Positions 1 to 15,123 of a stretch of 64,000 nucleotides of DNA are shown here, piece after piece. This DNA is from Harmothoe impar (lineage: Eukaryota > Annelida > Polychaeta > Phyllodocida > Polynoidae), in contig OX381718.1 in NCBI GenBank assembly GCA_947462335.1, forward strand, positions 36,734,976-36,798,975, in the 5' to 3' direction. The notes under the pieces were generated by a model. The model saw only the letters and a program-made list of their open reading frames with translations, did not search any database and had not been told where the DNA came from. The position numbers and the translations under genes are program-made. How positions within the stretch are numbered: the stretch's first letter is position 1; each line of letters opens with the position of its first letter.

Positions 1-583
1 GGTTAGCATCTAACAAGAATCCACTGTGAAATGGCTGATATTTACGATGCTTCATTGTATTCCAAATAACGGTGAATCAGCGTTAAATTTTACAGAGTGA
101 ATCTGTAAAATGTACATCTATCTTTTATAGTGTACATTTTTGTGACAGTGTGAAACCTATTGGAAACCCCTGCTTCCGCATTCATTGATACATCATGGTG
201 ACCCCAGGAGGTGTATCAACCCCATAGGCTTGACATGGTGCATGGACCAGTGAATGTACCACTGGTAAGTTATGTACATCATGACGACAAAGGACACAGT
301 GCATTATACTGCCCTTCAATGATTGACTCAATCTAGCATAATTCACTGATCTAGCTCACGGAGGAAAGTGGACAAGCAATTAAATGTAGGATATGGGTGT
401 TCATGGCCGTGACGATGTATTTGACGTTCCACATAGTGATTTACAAGTCAGCAACTCATGGTGTATATATATAATAATCCAAGATGAAACATGTCTCCAA
501 TAATAGACTTATGTAAAGGTGTATTGCAAGCTATATATATATCATTATATTGCTTGAAAGTGCCTCTCATTCTAACATCCTTG
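1..583. other. no gene recognised
   Basis: AT-rich DNA with no supported ORF, RNA gene or repeat structure. Confidence 0.6.
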
Positions 584-914
584 GCTGTGTCTCACGACCT
601 TAGGCCAATGTTTTCGTCTCTGACCGGGTGCCAGCTCTGACCGGGTGCCAGCTCTGACTGGGTGCCAGCTCTGACTGGGCTCAATAAAAACGTGTTATTT
701 AGGGTAGATGTAGATAGAATTTGACTGAAAAGGTTAATGGATGTTATAACTCTTAAAACTAGTAATTAGTTGCCCATTTCTATCATCATCTGCCCTAAAT
801 AACCCGTTTTTATTCAGGCCGGTCAGAGCTGGCACCCGGTCAGAGCTGGCACCCGGTCAGAGCTGGCACCCAGTCAGAGATGAAAACATTGGCCCAAGGT
901 CGTGAGACACGGCC
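584..914. mobile_element. foldback element with internal 17-bp tandem repeats (copy 1)
   Basis: Two inverted arms (about 584-720 and 777-914) match at most positions, from GTGTCTCACGACCTT outward to TTATTTAGGGYAGATG inward. Each arm carries about 3.5 head-to-tail copies of CTCTGACCGGGTGCCAG (617-680 and, inverted, 820-882). It has no coding capacity. A CCTT on both flanks may be a target duplication. A related element lies at 8213-8520. Confidence 0.8.
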
Positions 915-1165
915 CCTTCTTAAGATCAATTATTATTATAGTGCTTCTATATGAAAATGAAAAATATTTACAAATACATATATTTCGCAGGTTTTCCTAC
1001 TAATAGATACATCATTCATGAGTGAATGAATGAATATACCCAACGTTGTGACTCTGTAAGCAGATCCAATCTTAAATAATTATTTCTGAATTTCTCATCA
1101 AAGAAGCTACTCAACATTCCCTCATCACACACTAACTAATACATTACTTTCAGCTCGTATCCTAA

Positions 1166-1519
1166 GGTGACAGTTAAAGATGGGTTAGGAGTTAATTTGG
1201 GGTCGATTTTTATTTTTCATTTAAAGAACATATTAGTGTTCATAATGTCCATAAAAATATGACATTGTGTGTAGCTTATAAAATCAGTCTTATACTGACA
1301 AATGCATAAAATATAGAGAGAATCAGGTCAGAATAGATCAGGGGACCCGTCACTATTACAGAAAGGGGTCTCCTGACCTGATTACCTCCATATTTAATGC
1401 ATTTGTAATTATCAGAATGATTTGAAAAGCGGACATAATGAACAGAAATGCGATCTTTAAATGAAAAATAAAAATCGACCCCAAATTAGCTCCTAACCCA
1501 TCTTTAATGTCTCCACTGT
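1166..1519. mobile_element. palindromic MITE-like element
   Basis: A nearly full-length palindrome of about 350 bp centred near 1345. The outer arms share TTAAAGATGGGTTAGGAG and the AT-rich stretch after GGGGTCGA. The inner arms share AATGCAT and AATCAGGTCAG. No ORF of note. The superfamily is not recognised. Confidence 0.75.
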
Positions 1520-2586
1520 TAAGATTTCTTCCCCGCATACCAGTCATTTTTATCCCAAATTTAATCTCTACAGCGTATTTAAAGGACTACGTGTTTACAG
1601 ATGAGGGGTGGAGTGTTGGTCCCCCCCCCCCCCCCCATCCATCCTACTGGGGGTCAAAAAACACCCTGCGCCTATAAATGCTAAGACACCACTATTGTAC
1701 GTATACCTTATTTGGTAACCTGCACGTCATCTGAGACTGGCGTCTTTCCAGACTGTGACAGCGCCCCACCATCCCACGAGGTGTAGAGGACGGCTTAGCC
1801 ATGTGAGGAGCCGAGTGGGATGGTGGGGGTATTCAACATCAGTTTTTCCTACAACATCAATTTTTCCTAGCAACCTAGTGTGTTAGTAAATTCCACTTTG
1901 TGGAAGTACTCTCACGCCGACATAGAGAATTCGAAGGAAGGCAACTCCCAATCTCCCAATCTCCCAATCTCCCTCGGCAGAGACACTCATCTCCGCCCCA
2001 CACTGCAGACTCACAAGAAGTCTTCCTTTATGGCAGAGGGAAAATCAGGACTCTTCTGTAGAAGAAATCTAGAAAAGGTACTACATTCCTGCTCTCCTAT
2101 CCTGGCCCCCAACTGGTATCAACTGGGGGTCAATAACAAGCACCTTTTGTCATCTAAAAGGCCGTTAACTTTGTCACAAAAGGTGAGAATTCGACGGCCC
2201 AGCAGCGACTCACCTGAATAGGTGATTGCTTGTTGACGTCTTGTGTCAGAAACCTGACGGCCCAACACAGATGGAGCAGATTTTGTGAACCATCAGTCCC
2301 CAACAGAACAACACGCTTGACGAGCTTGGACTCGTTCGACTTACGATGGTTGACTGATTCTGCCAACTTTTGGAGATGGTGACTGTGGTGGATTTGCCGC
2401 TTTATAGCTTTGCTTACAGTTTACAAAAAGACAAAGGACGAAAGGGAAAAAGGACAGAGCCCCTGATATATACAATCCTATTATCAAATTTCCAATTATA
2501 CCATTTTACATGTACTTCATAATCATCAATTATATTTAAGAATAAATGAGGTATGTAAATGTCCAGGCTTCTGTTAACATCCGATG

Positions 2587-2721
2587 CAGGCGCGGATTCA
2601 GAGAGGGGGCGGACCCGGCGTACGCCCCCCTCATTTTCCTGTATATTTCAATGTAAATACCTCCAGTACATTGCCTATTTCCCGCCCTCCCCCCTTTCCA
2701 AAATTCCTGGATCCGCCCATG
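2587..2721. mobile_element. hAT-like MITE, 135 bp
   Basis: Ends are CAGGCGCGGATTCAG and, inverted, CATGGGCGGATCCAG, which fit the CAG-GCGGATCC style of hAT termini. The flanks are CATCCGATG and CATCCATG, an 8-bp target duplication with one indel. It shares its terminal style with 28097-28379. Confidence 0.7.
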
Positions 2722-3398
2722 CATCCATGGTTCATGCTACTATAAGGGTCTCTCATGGTCTTCTTCGTTTTAAACATGAGACCTCTAAGATGCTGCGCAC
2801 TTTATGACTTAAAATTAATGTATGTAATTGACCTTATCTTCTTCAAATCGTTATTTCATCTTTAATAGTCACGACCCTCGGAGAACTAGGCCAACCTATG
2901 CAGCTTTCCGTCTAGCGGTATTCATCGCACCCCCTTTTTCTTTATCTCTTTTCTCTCTTTTTCTTTTTTAAAACTGTAACAGAACTATAACCAAATATAT
3001 TTACCACTAAAGGATGGGGGGTTAGAACTAAGGGAAAGGAAATTCATACTTGTAGCCTTACAGTGGCACCATCTAGAGAAGAGCGGGGACTCATTAAGAT
3101 TTCAGGGGTGGCGTCTATAGTGACTTGGCAAGTTCGTCCCTTGTTGCGCAAGTGATTGCTTCATTCATAGCTTGTATCCTCAGGATAATACACATTCTCA
3201 ATTGAATTGAATTATCCTAGACTCCACTATTAAACCTTCAGGACCGGCATGTCTTCATGTCGGCAGGATGTTCATTATACTCGGCCCCCGTCTCTATATG
3301 ATATTCCGCATTAGCAAGATGATCACTGTACAGCGCCATTTTGTCTGGTACCAGTGCTGTTTTCTCTCCTTACTATAGCAGCCAGCTGATCAGCTGAA

Positions 3399-4900
3399 GC
3401 TGGTTCCTGTCATGTCCGAAATGTGGAGTTTTAGGGGTCATAACTTTTTGAATGATTGGGAGTTGAATATACCATATGTCAGCTGTCCAGATTGGGGAAG
3501 TGGTTAGGACACAGGCCTAACATTCCAAAGGTCCCGACTTCAAATCCATGCCAGGATCATTTGGTTCACACCATTTTAAAATGCTTTTTTTTTGTTGGTC
3601 AAAATCGTTATAGTATACAATTTGGCTGTAAAGATCATTCACAAAAGATAAATGATCTAAAATTAAGATCAGTTTTTTGCAAATGCTATTACTGACCAAC
3701 TAGGAAAAAATATTATGGGCAGGTAACCATGCAGCCTTGGCATGGATTCGAAGTCAGGACCTCTGGAATGGTAGGCCTGTGTCCTAACCACTTCCCCAAT
3801 CTGGACAGCTGACATAAGGTTAGGTAGGTCAACGGATTTTCAGGAAATTGTCAGAGACCATCTTATAATACACAATATAACCATAAGATTAAAGGGAACC
3901 AAGAACCGCAAGAATTTTACCTTTATCATTAATGGATTATTTTACATGAATTTCTAAAGATTAAAAGTTGCCCTCATGGACCTGTCACTTGCTGCCAGTC
4001 TGCATGGCCCTGCTGTGTACTGCCACTCTGTGTATTGGAGTGTATTTATCTGGTCTTACTCTGCTGCAGGCTGTAGGGATATTGCTCTCATTCAATGAAT
4101 ATTTGCTGTATTGACTATCTGTTTGTGGTATTTGATTGTTTGTGACATTCACTAAGGAGATATTTAAAAGTCCACATGAAGGGACAATACTTATTATGGT
4201 TAAAAGGAAGAAACAGGCGCCTTACATGTTTGATTACCATGTTCCAGGAGAACCTCTTTAGCCAATTTTCGCCAGCATATTTCTAAACCAAACTAAAAGA
4301 ATATTATTCACAGATCTATATTCTACCTAATAGTGGGGGTTTTGGGTGGTTTTAGGGAGTTCTTGACTACATAACTCACCTGTAGAAACGATGTTACTCA
4401 ATAACACATGGTTTTATTAAATACTTTTTGTGACAGAAAGTAGATTAAGATATGTACAATGTCTACTATGTCAGGAGAGTCCATATATATGAGATCTCAT
4501 ATACACAAATTCAATTTCATGTCATTGACCCCCCTTTCCTGGCAGGTAGCACCAATGCCTGTTATACAAAAACCGTTCCAATATATGTATTACCACTGCA
4601 TTGTATTTATTTTACCAATTAATATCTCATTATTTGACAATAGGAAATCTAGAAATAAAACAGGATGTGAAATATATAGTCTTTCACTTTGTCATGATTA
4701 TGGCAGTTTTTATGATACCATGCTATATTGTAGAGAAAACCATTATTTCATTGAGGGTGTTTAGCATGGTAACACATACAGGCCCGGGATCCCTGTCTCT
4801 AATTGACCTACCTAATAAGGTATATTCAACTCACAATCATTCAAAAATGTATGACCCCTAAAACTCTCTATTTTGAACAGGCCAGGAACCAGATTCAGCT
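3399..4900. repeat. inverted repeat pair with one arm interrupted
   Basis: Segment 3399-3472 plus 3821-3836 is the reverse complement of about 4802-4900 (shared core TTTTAGGGGTCATA, then GAGTTGAATATACC, then TTAGGTAGGTCAA). The right arm is continuous; the left arm is split by the 350-bp foldback at 3473-3820. The DNA between the arms (3837-4800) shows no gene. Confidence 0.75.
3471..3820. mobile_element. foldback element with tRNA-like arms
   Basis: Inverted arms of about 85 bp (3474-3560 and 3735-3820). Each reads, outside to inside, GTCAGCTGTCCAGATTGGGG, then AAGTGGTTAGGACACAGGC (A-box-like) and GGTCCYGACTTCRAATCCA (B-box-like), the spacing of a tRNA gene. It resembles two tRNA-derived SINE heads placed face to face. 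It sits inside a larger repeat whose other copy lacks it. Confidence 0.7.
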
Positions 4901-5671
4901 ATAGCTCTCACAAAGGAGAATCACTGCATCTCGCTAGTGCGGAATAGGGTCTGACGGTGAGAGACTAGATGTTCATACACTCTTGACGGAGTTGCAAATT
5001 CTTGACATATACATTGGCCCAACCATCCAACCATGGCCATATGCGCCTCTGCTACCCAGGGTATAACATGTACCTACTGACCGCTCTCTTTATGTGACTG
5101 CCATTATCGTTCATGATCTTCATGAATCATGAACCCACAGAGACTATTCACATAAATGGGTTCCATATATATAAACTTCCATATTGACGCTTGATATTAT
5201 AACTTTAACATGAAAATTATATGCTCGGATATTTAACATACTAGTGTCTTATATTATATGAATAGTATTTAATTATGTTGTTTGGAGAACCTCTGCAGAA
5301 GTGTATCCTTCAATCATCACATTATAGTTTATGACTCTGACTAGATCCTTCTTTCCCATTGGTTCTCAAAGATCAGGGGACAGATGATAACATCAAAATG
5401 TTTGCTGATATCTGTCTTAATCTGTATGTAATTAAGCTTTCATCTTGTCCATTCTTTTCTGTTGATTAGATTTTACTCCTATACCTGCACTATTAAAGTA
5501 CTACCATCTATCATTGTAGAAGTGGGGAGTTCAGTGCTGAGAGAAGGAAGAAAGGAGTTTTATTTTGAAATGTGTGTTTAATTTGCCCTCTGATATACCC
5601 CAAATACCATATAATTTCCAATAGCATGACAGATTTTACAAGAATAAGGGAACACAATGCGTGCCATAAAG

Positions 5672-5743
5672 TTTTGTGTATAAGCCGCGGCTTGTACGGG
5701 AGTCAGACTAAGCTTTCTTTTGATACCAAACAAAAACATATTT
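5672..5743 (+). repeat. dispersed repeat (inverted copy at 35513-35612)
   Basis: It shares the palindrome AAGCCGCGGCTTGTAC and the stretch AAAGCTTTCTTTTGATACC-like with 35513-35612 in opposite orientation. No coding capacity. The family is unknown. Confidence 0.5.
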
Positions 5744-6056
5744 GGGTTTTGGTCCTTTTTTGTCCAGGGCTACCAGTTAGATTCCAGTTGGGCGAAGCCT
5801 ACCAACTGATTTGTCTAAAATATGTTGTAAATACTCTGAAACATACACAACTTTGGCTGTTCTTAGAAATCACAATTTGAAGTACTATTTTCGTTGTTTT
5901 GTGTCAATGTGGGTTTTGCCTGGGCTTGATCTAGGTAATGTAGGCTAAATCTTCATGGGATTACCATGATGGTAAACCTGGGCTGCTAGCCCATAGACTG
6001 AACTTCAAATATAAACATTTAACTGTGTTTGAAGTACTTTAATTTGTGTCCATTAG

Positions 6057-6174
6057 GGTCACCGTCCACAGAGCATAAATCGGACGTATAGGGCCATTCT
6101 ATAAATAATTTAAATGGGGAATGTATGGCAATTCTATCCATATGCGGCCGATGTATGCTCTGTGGAAGGTGGCC
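6057..6174. mobile_element. 118-bp palindromic mini-element (copy A)
   Basis: Begins GGTCACCGTCCACAGAGCAT and ends in the imperfect inverse ATGCTCTGTGGAAGGTGGCC. It is about 97% identical to copy B at 6449-6566, in the same orientation. No target duplication is clear. Confidence 0.75.
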
Positions 6175-6318
6175 ATAAGTCACTCATACGCTCAATTTTC
6201 TAAAATTCCTATTACCCCAGACAAACCACCACAAGCTCATACCACGAAATTAATAAGACAAGCTTACTTCTACTTGTTACAAGAGCGTCCACTGACATGT
6301 TCTATATCTATACATTAT

Positions 6319-6406
6319 GGCCACCGTCCACTGGGGAACTTCGGCCGATTGAGCCCATACATTTCCTATATAACTTCGGCCAATAGGGGCCCAGTGGATG
6401 GTGGCC
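6319..6406. mobile_element. 88-bp palindromic mini-element (copy C, related)
   Basis: Begins GGCCACCGTCCACTGGGG and ends in its near inverse CCCAGTGGATGGTGGCC. It shares only the first 13 terminal bases with copies A and B; the interior differs. It lies between them. Confidence 0.7.
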
Positions 6407-6448
6407 ATCGGGATTCCCAAGGCTAAACACTCTTTTAGTGAAGTGAAG

Positions 6449-6566
6449 GGTCACCGTCCACAGAGCATAAATCGGACGTATAGGGCCATTCTATAAATAA
6501 TTTACATAGGGAATGTATGGCAATTCTATCCATATGCGGCCGAGTTATGCTCTGTGGACGGTGGCC
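6449..6566. mobile_element. 118-bp palindromic mini-element (copy B)
   Basis: Same length and nearly the same sequence as 6057-6174, including GGCCATTCTATAAATAATTT in the middle. It ends TGCTCTGTGGACGGTGGCC. Confidence 0.75.
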
Positions 6567-6813
6567 ATTAATCGAGATAAAACCATGAACGGGTTATTAC
6601 CGGTACTTCATGTAGTAATACGTGTGATACACCCATAATTCAGCATCATCTTTGTACGCAAGAAGACGTCAAACTACTATGGCAAGTAAAGAAAATCGTG
6701 TTCTAAAAAAATAGCCAGAGCCATGAGCGGAACTTCTGGACTCACAGACATAGATGTGTTATATCATACCTCGGGATGGATCTAGATGGTTCTGGTGAGA
6801 TTTAGGTATCACG

Positions 6814-8030
6814 ATGAAAAGCTTAATGTTAAATGACTTTAATCACTTTTATTGGTTCCGAGGCCTACATCCCTGTTATCTTACTGATTGTCTTACTGTT
6901 TCTGAAACATGGCTAGATGAAAAACTCACCGACAGTAAAGTGCACATACCAGGGTACAACATAATCAGGCGGGATAGGTTGATTGCAGGTCCTGATAGTG
7001 AGGGAAGTCTAATGACATTATATTACGAATGACATCATAGTCAACCAGAACATTAGACCCAATCAATTCAGTTTAATTGCAATTGTAACGATGACAACAG
7101 AGAGATGCATGTCATTACAATTAAGAGGGGTATGAACTAAAGGTTATTTACAGTCAATAATTATCGGCCTCTTAATAGCAATTTAGTCTCAGCCCTTGAT
7201 ACAAGACAGGAGACAGTGGCTAACATACTTGACGTATTTAGGGGTTGTGAAATCTATGTCACGGTAGATTAAAGATCATGATAGAAGGATGATAGTATGT
7301 AATGCACTAGGACTTAGATCGCTCAATACGGATGTGACTCATTATAAATCCAGAACTAAAAAGCAACAATTTATCATATCTGGACCAACTCCCCCCAGTG
7401 TTGTCGACTGTCGTACAATCTCGATGTGTTACCGACCACTAACTTATTTTTATGAACAGGCTCTATACCGGCTATAAAGAAGCCACTCAGTTCTACAGGC
7501 AAAACATATATGAGATATGTGACAGATATATTTAAAAATACAAATCGGCATAACCTGAGAAGCCTAACATGTTTTCACAGATGGTATCTCATACCTATTA
7601 CAAATTATACGCCCAGTGAAAACTTTCTTTTTCATGCATGTAAAGCAGCCTTGGATGGACAGGGACAAAATGATATAAGTCAATGACAAACACCAAACTT
7701 GGGCCCAGTATGAGAAAACAAATTCTCATATTTGTTTATTAAAGTCGTATATGATGTCTCCCCAGCATCTGCTCCTACATTTATTCTGTTAGACTGATTT
7801 GTGAGACTGCATAGTTGTATGTCAGCTACATCCACCGTCACTTGCTACCTGTCTTTCTTTTTGTGTTTTCTGTCTGTGTGGAATTTGCGTGCAATCCTTC
7901 ACCTGTTTGAATAATTTGTCATGCTCTTATATTGAATGATGAATTGTATATACATTGGCCTCTTTTTAGAAGACGCGACTTGTCGCGGAATTGCTGTCAA
8001 TAAAAAAGTATAAAACTCAAACTCAAACCC
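6814..8030 (+). pseudogene. LINE (non-LTR retrotransposon) remnant with endonuclease fragment
   Basis: Residues VSETWLDEKLTDSKVHIPGY are typical of the AP-endonuclease domain of LINE ORF2. Later frames give weaker matches (NALGLRSLNTDVTHYKSRT, near 7290-7350). The region has stops and frameshifts and no reverse transcriptase. It ends in AATAAAAAAGTATAAAACTC plus ACTCAAAC repeats at about 7999-8030, a LINE-style 3' tail. This is an internally deleted, dead copy whose clade is not resolved. Confidence 0.65.
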
Positions 8031-8212
8031 ATCTCCTGTTTGGAAATATGTTTGCACCTATTGAATTCCCCCTCCCCCCCCCCCCCTCCAAAAAAAAATC
8101 AAAACATTCCAGTTGAAGTGTAATATTTGAATAGATACCGACGATACAGTGGCCGTGTATAATTATAGTACAACCTGAGCTCTATTCCAGTGTGTTGGAG
8201 CACCGCCTGAAC

Positions 8213-8520
8213 TAGACTGCTGGCTCAGTCTCATGAGTTTGTAACAATTGAAACGTCTTTGACCGGGTGTCGTCTTTGACCGGTGTAGTCTTTGACCGGG
8301 TGTCGTCTTTGACCAGGTATCTAAAAAAGATTTGTTTTTCAATTTCTTTTTTATATTATATATGTATATGATGTAATATACTTGATGGGACACTTTGGAC
8401 AGTGCAGCTGGTTAAAGTTGAAGTAAGATACCCGGTCAAAGACGACACCCGGTCAAAGACTACACCAGTCAAAGACGTTTCAACTGTTACAAACTCATGA
8501 GACTGAGCCTGCTGTCTTAA
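8213..8520. mobile_element. foldback element with internal 17-bp tandem repeats (copy 2)
   Basis: Inverted arms (about 8213-8322 and 8426-8520) share CTCAGTCTCATGAGTTTGTA and carry 3-4 head-to-tail units of TCTTTGACCGGGTGTCG. The unit length (17 bp) and core TTGACCGGGTG/CTGACCGGGTG match the element at 584-914, although the outer arms differ. Confidence 0.8.
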
Positions 8521-9207
8521 GGGAAACAGCCGGTCGTATAATACTGTATGAGAGTGGTCACGTGAGTTTCACCACTAGCATAGTGGTTGGTAGTAACGTA
8601 AAAACCCTTAACTGTTTACCGCACCCCTTATAGGAGAATGACTTGACATTGGTAAATTACCCGGTACATAACCAAACTTACTGGAGGTACATATAACGAA
8701 CCTGTCATATACATAAGGAATTGAATAAAAACCTTTGTTGAAATATAATCACTTGTTAACATGTGACAACCATAACCGTACATAGATATACACCAAATAA
8801 TGGTACTATAACGACCCGTTACATGACCAAGGAAGTATTTTAAAGACCCTGCTGATACTATTTGCAGACTATAGAGACTTATAGTCTTTTCATCTATGGA
8901 AGTTATAACTGACTATCAATAAAAACCTGGGAACCTGCCTTTGGAATAAGGGCACCACCAACAAACAGAAGTTGCCCGAGGGGACTGACATAAATCAACT
9001 GTTAGACAGAAGGGAAAACCATCTTCAGGAAAAAGCTTTTGATATGTCTTTAGATATCAAGGTTATAGTTCAGAGAAATATCATCACCGAGCAGCATTAT
9101 GAGAAACACATTGAGATAACTAGGCCCAGGAATTCCATTAATAGCCAAATATGGAATATAGGGCGGCTGTCATGTCGAATAAATTTGCCTTTAGTGTTAA
9201 GGCATTT

Positions 9208-12758
<3,551 letters not shown>

Positions 12759-13440
12759 CAAGATTCAAGATTCAAGATTGGCTTTATTGACAAATGAGAG
12801 GTACATTTACGTCAGCGCCGGGTTGATGGTAATTGATTCACAATATTGTAAATGTTTTTTTATAAAAGTACATATATATCTTTGAGCCTCTGGTCTGTCC
12901 TGTGCTTGGCAGTCAGGTTGTAATGATAGTACCTGTCTTAGTTTCTGACAGTTCTCTATAGTTTTGTATTCCTTAATAATACCACAGATTTTTGGTTCAA
13001 ACACATTTCTTACATTACATAGTTCAGTCATTTCACATTCAAATAGGACATGCTGTACAGTTTGTGTTTTCTTACATGTCTTACAATCTATCTCGATGGG
13101 CTTTATACCTCTATAACTTCTACTTATGCTATCTAAAGTACAGTTTGTATCTAATCTAAGCTTAGTTAACATACTTCGTACATGAGGAGAGCGCACACAA
13201 TTTAGATATTCTTTCACTCCATATGGTAATTTCTGGCACCCCTTAAGTACTTGACACCTGTCAAGGTTGGGATCATCTTGTATGTATTGGTTGTAATTTT
13301 GGCTATGCATATCTTCCAGTCTTGTTTTGACTCTAAATTTTAATCTGGCCTTAGTCCAGGTGTCAGGCCTTTCCCAGACATCACGACATCCTATTTTGAA
13401 CAAAAGATATTTTACATTTTCCAACCATGGGTGCTTGTCC
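12759..13440 (-). pseudogene. LINE 3' end: C-terminal part of ORF2 with zinc motif and heptamer tail
   Basis: On the minus strand an open frame of 205 residues (13424 down to 12807) ends in the C-terminal region of a LINE protein. The pattern LTKLRLDTN...YRGIKP...CKTC...HVLFEC gives the zinc motif C-X2-C-X7-H-X4-C seen after the reverse transcriptase of several LINE clades. Downstream come AATAAA (complement of 12783-12788) and a tail of three AATCTTG heptamers (12759-12779). The reverse transcriptase itself is missing, so the copy is 5'-truncated. The 3' frame is still open, so it is fairly young. The clade is not resolved. Confidence 0.75.
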
Positions 13441-13539
13441 CCTTTAATAGTCAGGCATGGTCAGGCATTCTCCTTTCAGATTCTCGGTATTCTGGACTAT
13501 CTGAAAGAAGAGTACAGTATACGCTGAGTCTTTGTATAG

Positions 13540-13610
13540 CGAAAGTAGAGGTGTTGCGACGTTTCGGTCTAATTGTCGAACCATCAGAAGGGGATGCACT
13601 CAGACTGTTC
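13540..13610 (-). other. possible Penelope-type terminal fragment with hammerhead-like core
   Basis: On the minus strand the order is TTCTGATGG, a short stem (GGTT/GACC), then CCGAAACGTCGCAAC. Penelope-like retroelements carry hammerhead ribozymes with CUGAUGA...GAAAC in this arrangement. The core base after CUGAUG is G here, not A, so activity is doubtful. No Penelope coding sequence is seen nearby. Confidence 0.3.
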
Positions 13611-14235
13611 TTTATCAGGTTAAGTATTACATTATGATCGATCTTTGGCAAGTTGCCATTAAACATCACAGAATCTCAGTTAAAGGTATAACCATTGAAG
13701 AGTCTATGCATACAGCACCTGGTGACAAAAATGACACTACCTAAAACCATGATAAAAGCATATCTCCCTTTTGCATATTAGTTGTATAACTTATGTATAG
13801 AAATATCTTCGCACAATAGCATGTAGGTAACATGAGAACCCTGATACATCTTTAGTTCAGTATTACATGTCAAACAAACAGTCCTGGAAGGCCTTCAGCC
13901 AATGCCTGGTATCAAAGACCTACCAATGAGGTTCACAGTACTTATATATCAATCTGTTTAAATTGAATTTCAAATAGACAAAACAGGAATATATATGATT
14001 TTCTCTTTTTTTAAAAGGATTCTTTCTTCCCCCAGCCCGCACATTTCTGGGGCTATACGGGGCCGGATTGCCCACAGCTACCCCTCCTTTTCCTACAGAT
14101 TTGTTGACTTTCTGGGCATTGCACTGTTAGAAGTAAGTAGTGTTCCTGTACAGCAAATATTGGGGGCAACTTTGGTTCCAGTAAATTCTGCTGTAGACCT
14201 ACAGACCTGTAGATGCGGACCTGAGTTCTAAAAGG

Positions 14236-14325
14236 GCTCACATATATTCAACAACTTGGGGATTTGAACCCCCAGCTTCCAATCCATAGTTCCGAACCAT
14301 GACCACTACACCAGTGAATCCTGCA
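14236..14325 (-). repeat. tRNA-like sequence, SINE head or tRNA pseudogene
   Basis: On the minus strand TGGTGTAGTGGTCATGG (A box) is followed about 30 nt later by GGGGGTTCAAATCCCC (B box with a complete T-stem). The acceptor stem does not pair, so this is not a working tRNA gene. Confidence 0.55.
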
Positions 14326-14653
14326 TGTCAGGTGCATTGAAATACCTCCTACTTATGTGTGAATGGTAAAGAGGTCAACACAGGATCCCTGCGGGCAATT
14401 TTAGAACTAGACTGTTCATGTCTTAAGAGTTGATATGAAAATTACCCTATTGCAGTAATGTACTAATAAGTACTGAACTACCATTAGTTGGAGTGTAATC
14501 TTGATGGCCTATGTTTTTCAAACTAAATTTTACTATCTTTCCTGCAGATACAATTGGTATTATCCTTTGCATATTTTCAACAGTAACATTTCAATGTACT
14601 AAAATATATTATACTTTAGAATTGCATCAGGAGAAATGTAGTTTGTATGATAG

Positions 14654-14726
14654 TTTCCTGTCGGGACTGGAACCGCTGACCCTCAGACTACATCACCCAC
14701 TGCTCTACCAACTGAGCTAGAGGGGC
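14654..14726 (-). repeat. tRNA-like sequence, SINE head or tRNA pseudogene
   Basis: On the minus strand GCCCCTCTAGCTCAGTTGG then TAGAGCAG (D-arm) and GCGGTTCCAGTCCCG (T-arm). The anticodon and acceptor stems do not pair, which points to a tRNA-derived SINE. It is a different tRNA parent from the copy at 14236. Confidence 0.6.
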
Positions 14727-15123
14727 AATCACTTATATGTAGCCTGCATCAATAGGCTTTTGAAAAGATCAGGTCATATTTGAGCTGTGGAGTATGGTAC
14801 TCCCTCCAGCCTCTCTACTCTCTCTCCCTCTGGTTGCTGGTTATGGGATTCAAAATTTGTTGTATTATTTTTTACAGCTAAAGTACTGTACAGTTACAGC
14901 ACATTTTGCTGTTCACGAACAACAACTTTTTACAGTGTGGTACATAGTGTATTTTGTTCACTGTACTGTATTGACCCGTATAAGCGCCGGTCTCTATTGT
15001 GAGACCCCTACTCAGGGGACCAACTGTGCATGAATACACTTCACAGAGTCTGATACTCAGTTAGACCTCCATTCGTTATTTATTATTGTGTTGAATGTGT
15101 TATGTTCGTGTGTGCTTTTGTCA

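Noticed and set aside
331..337. Entry in the findings list at these coordinates
   Set aside because: It carries no claim: protein residue numbers, not nucleotides; the real observation is listed at 57258-57293.
14654..14726. Functional tRNA gene
   Set aside because: The D- and T-arms are good but the acceptor and anticodon stems do not pair.
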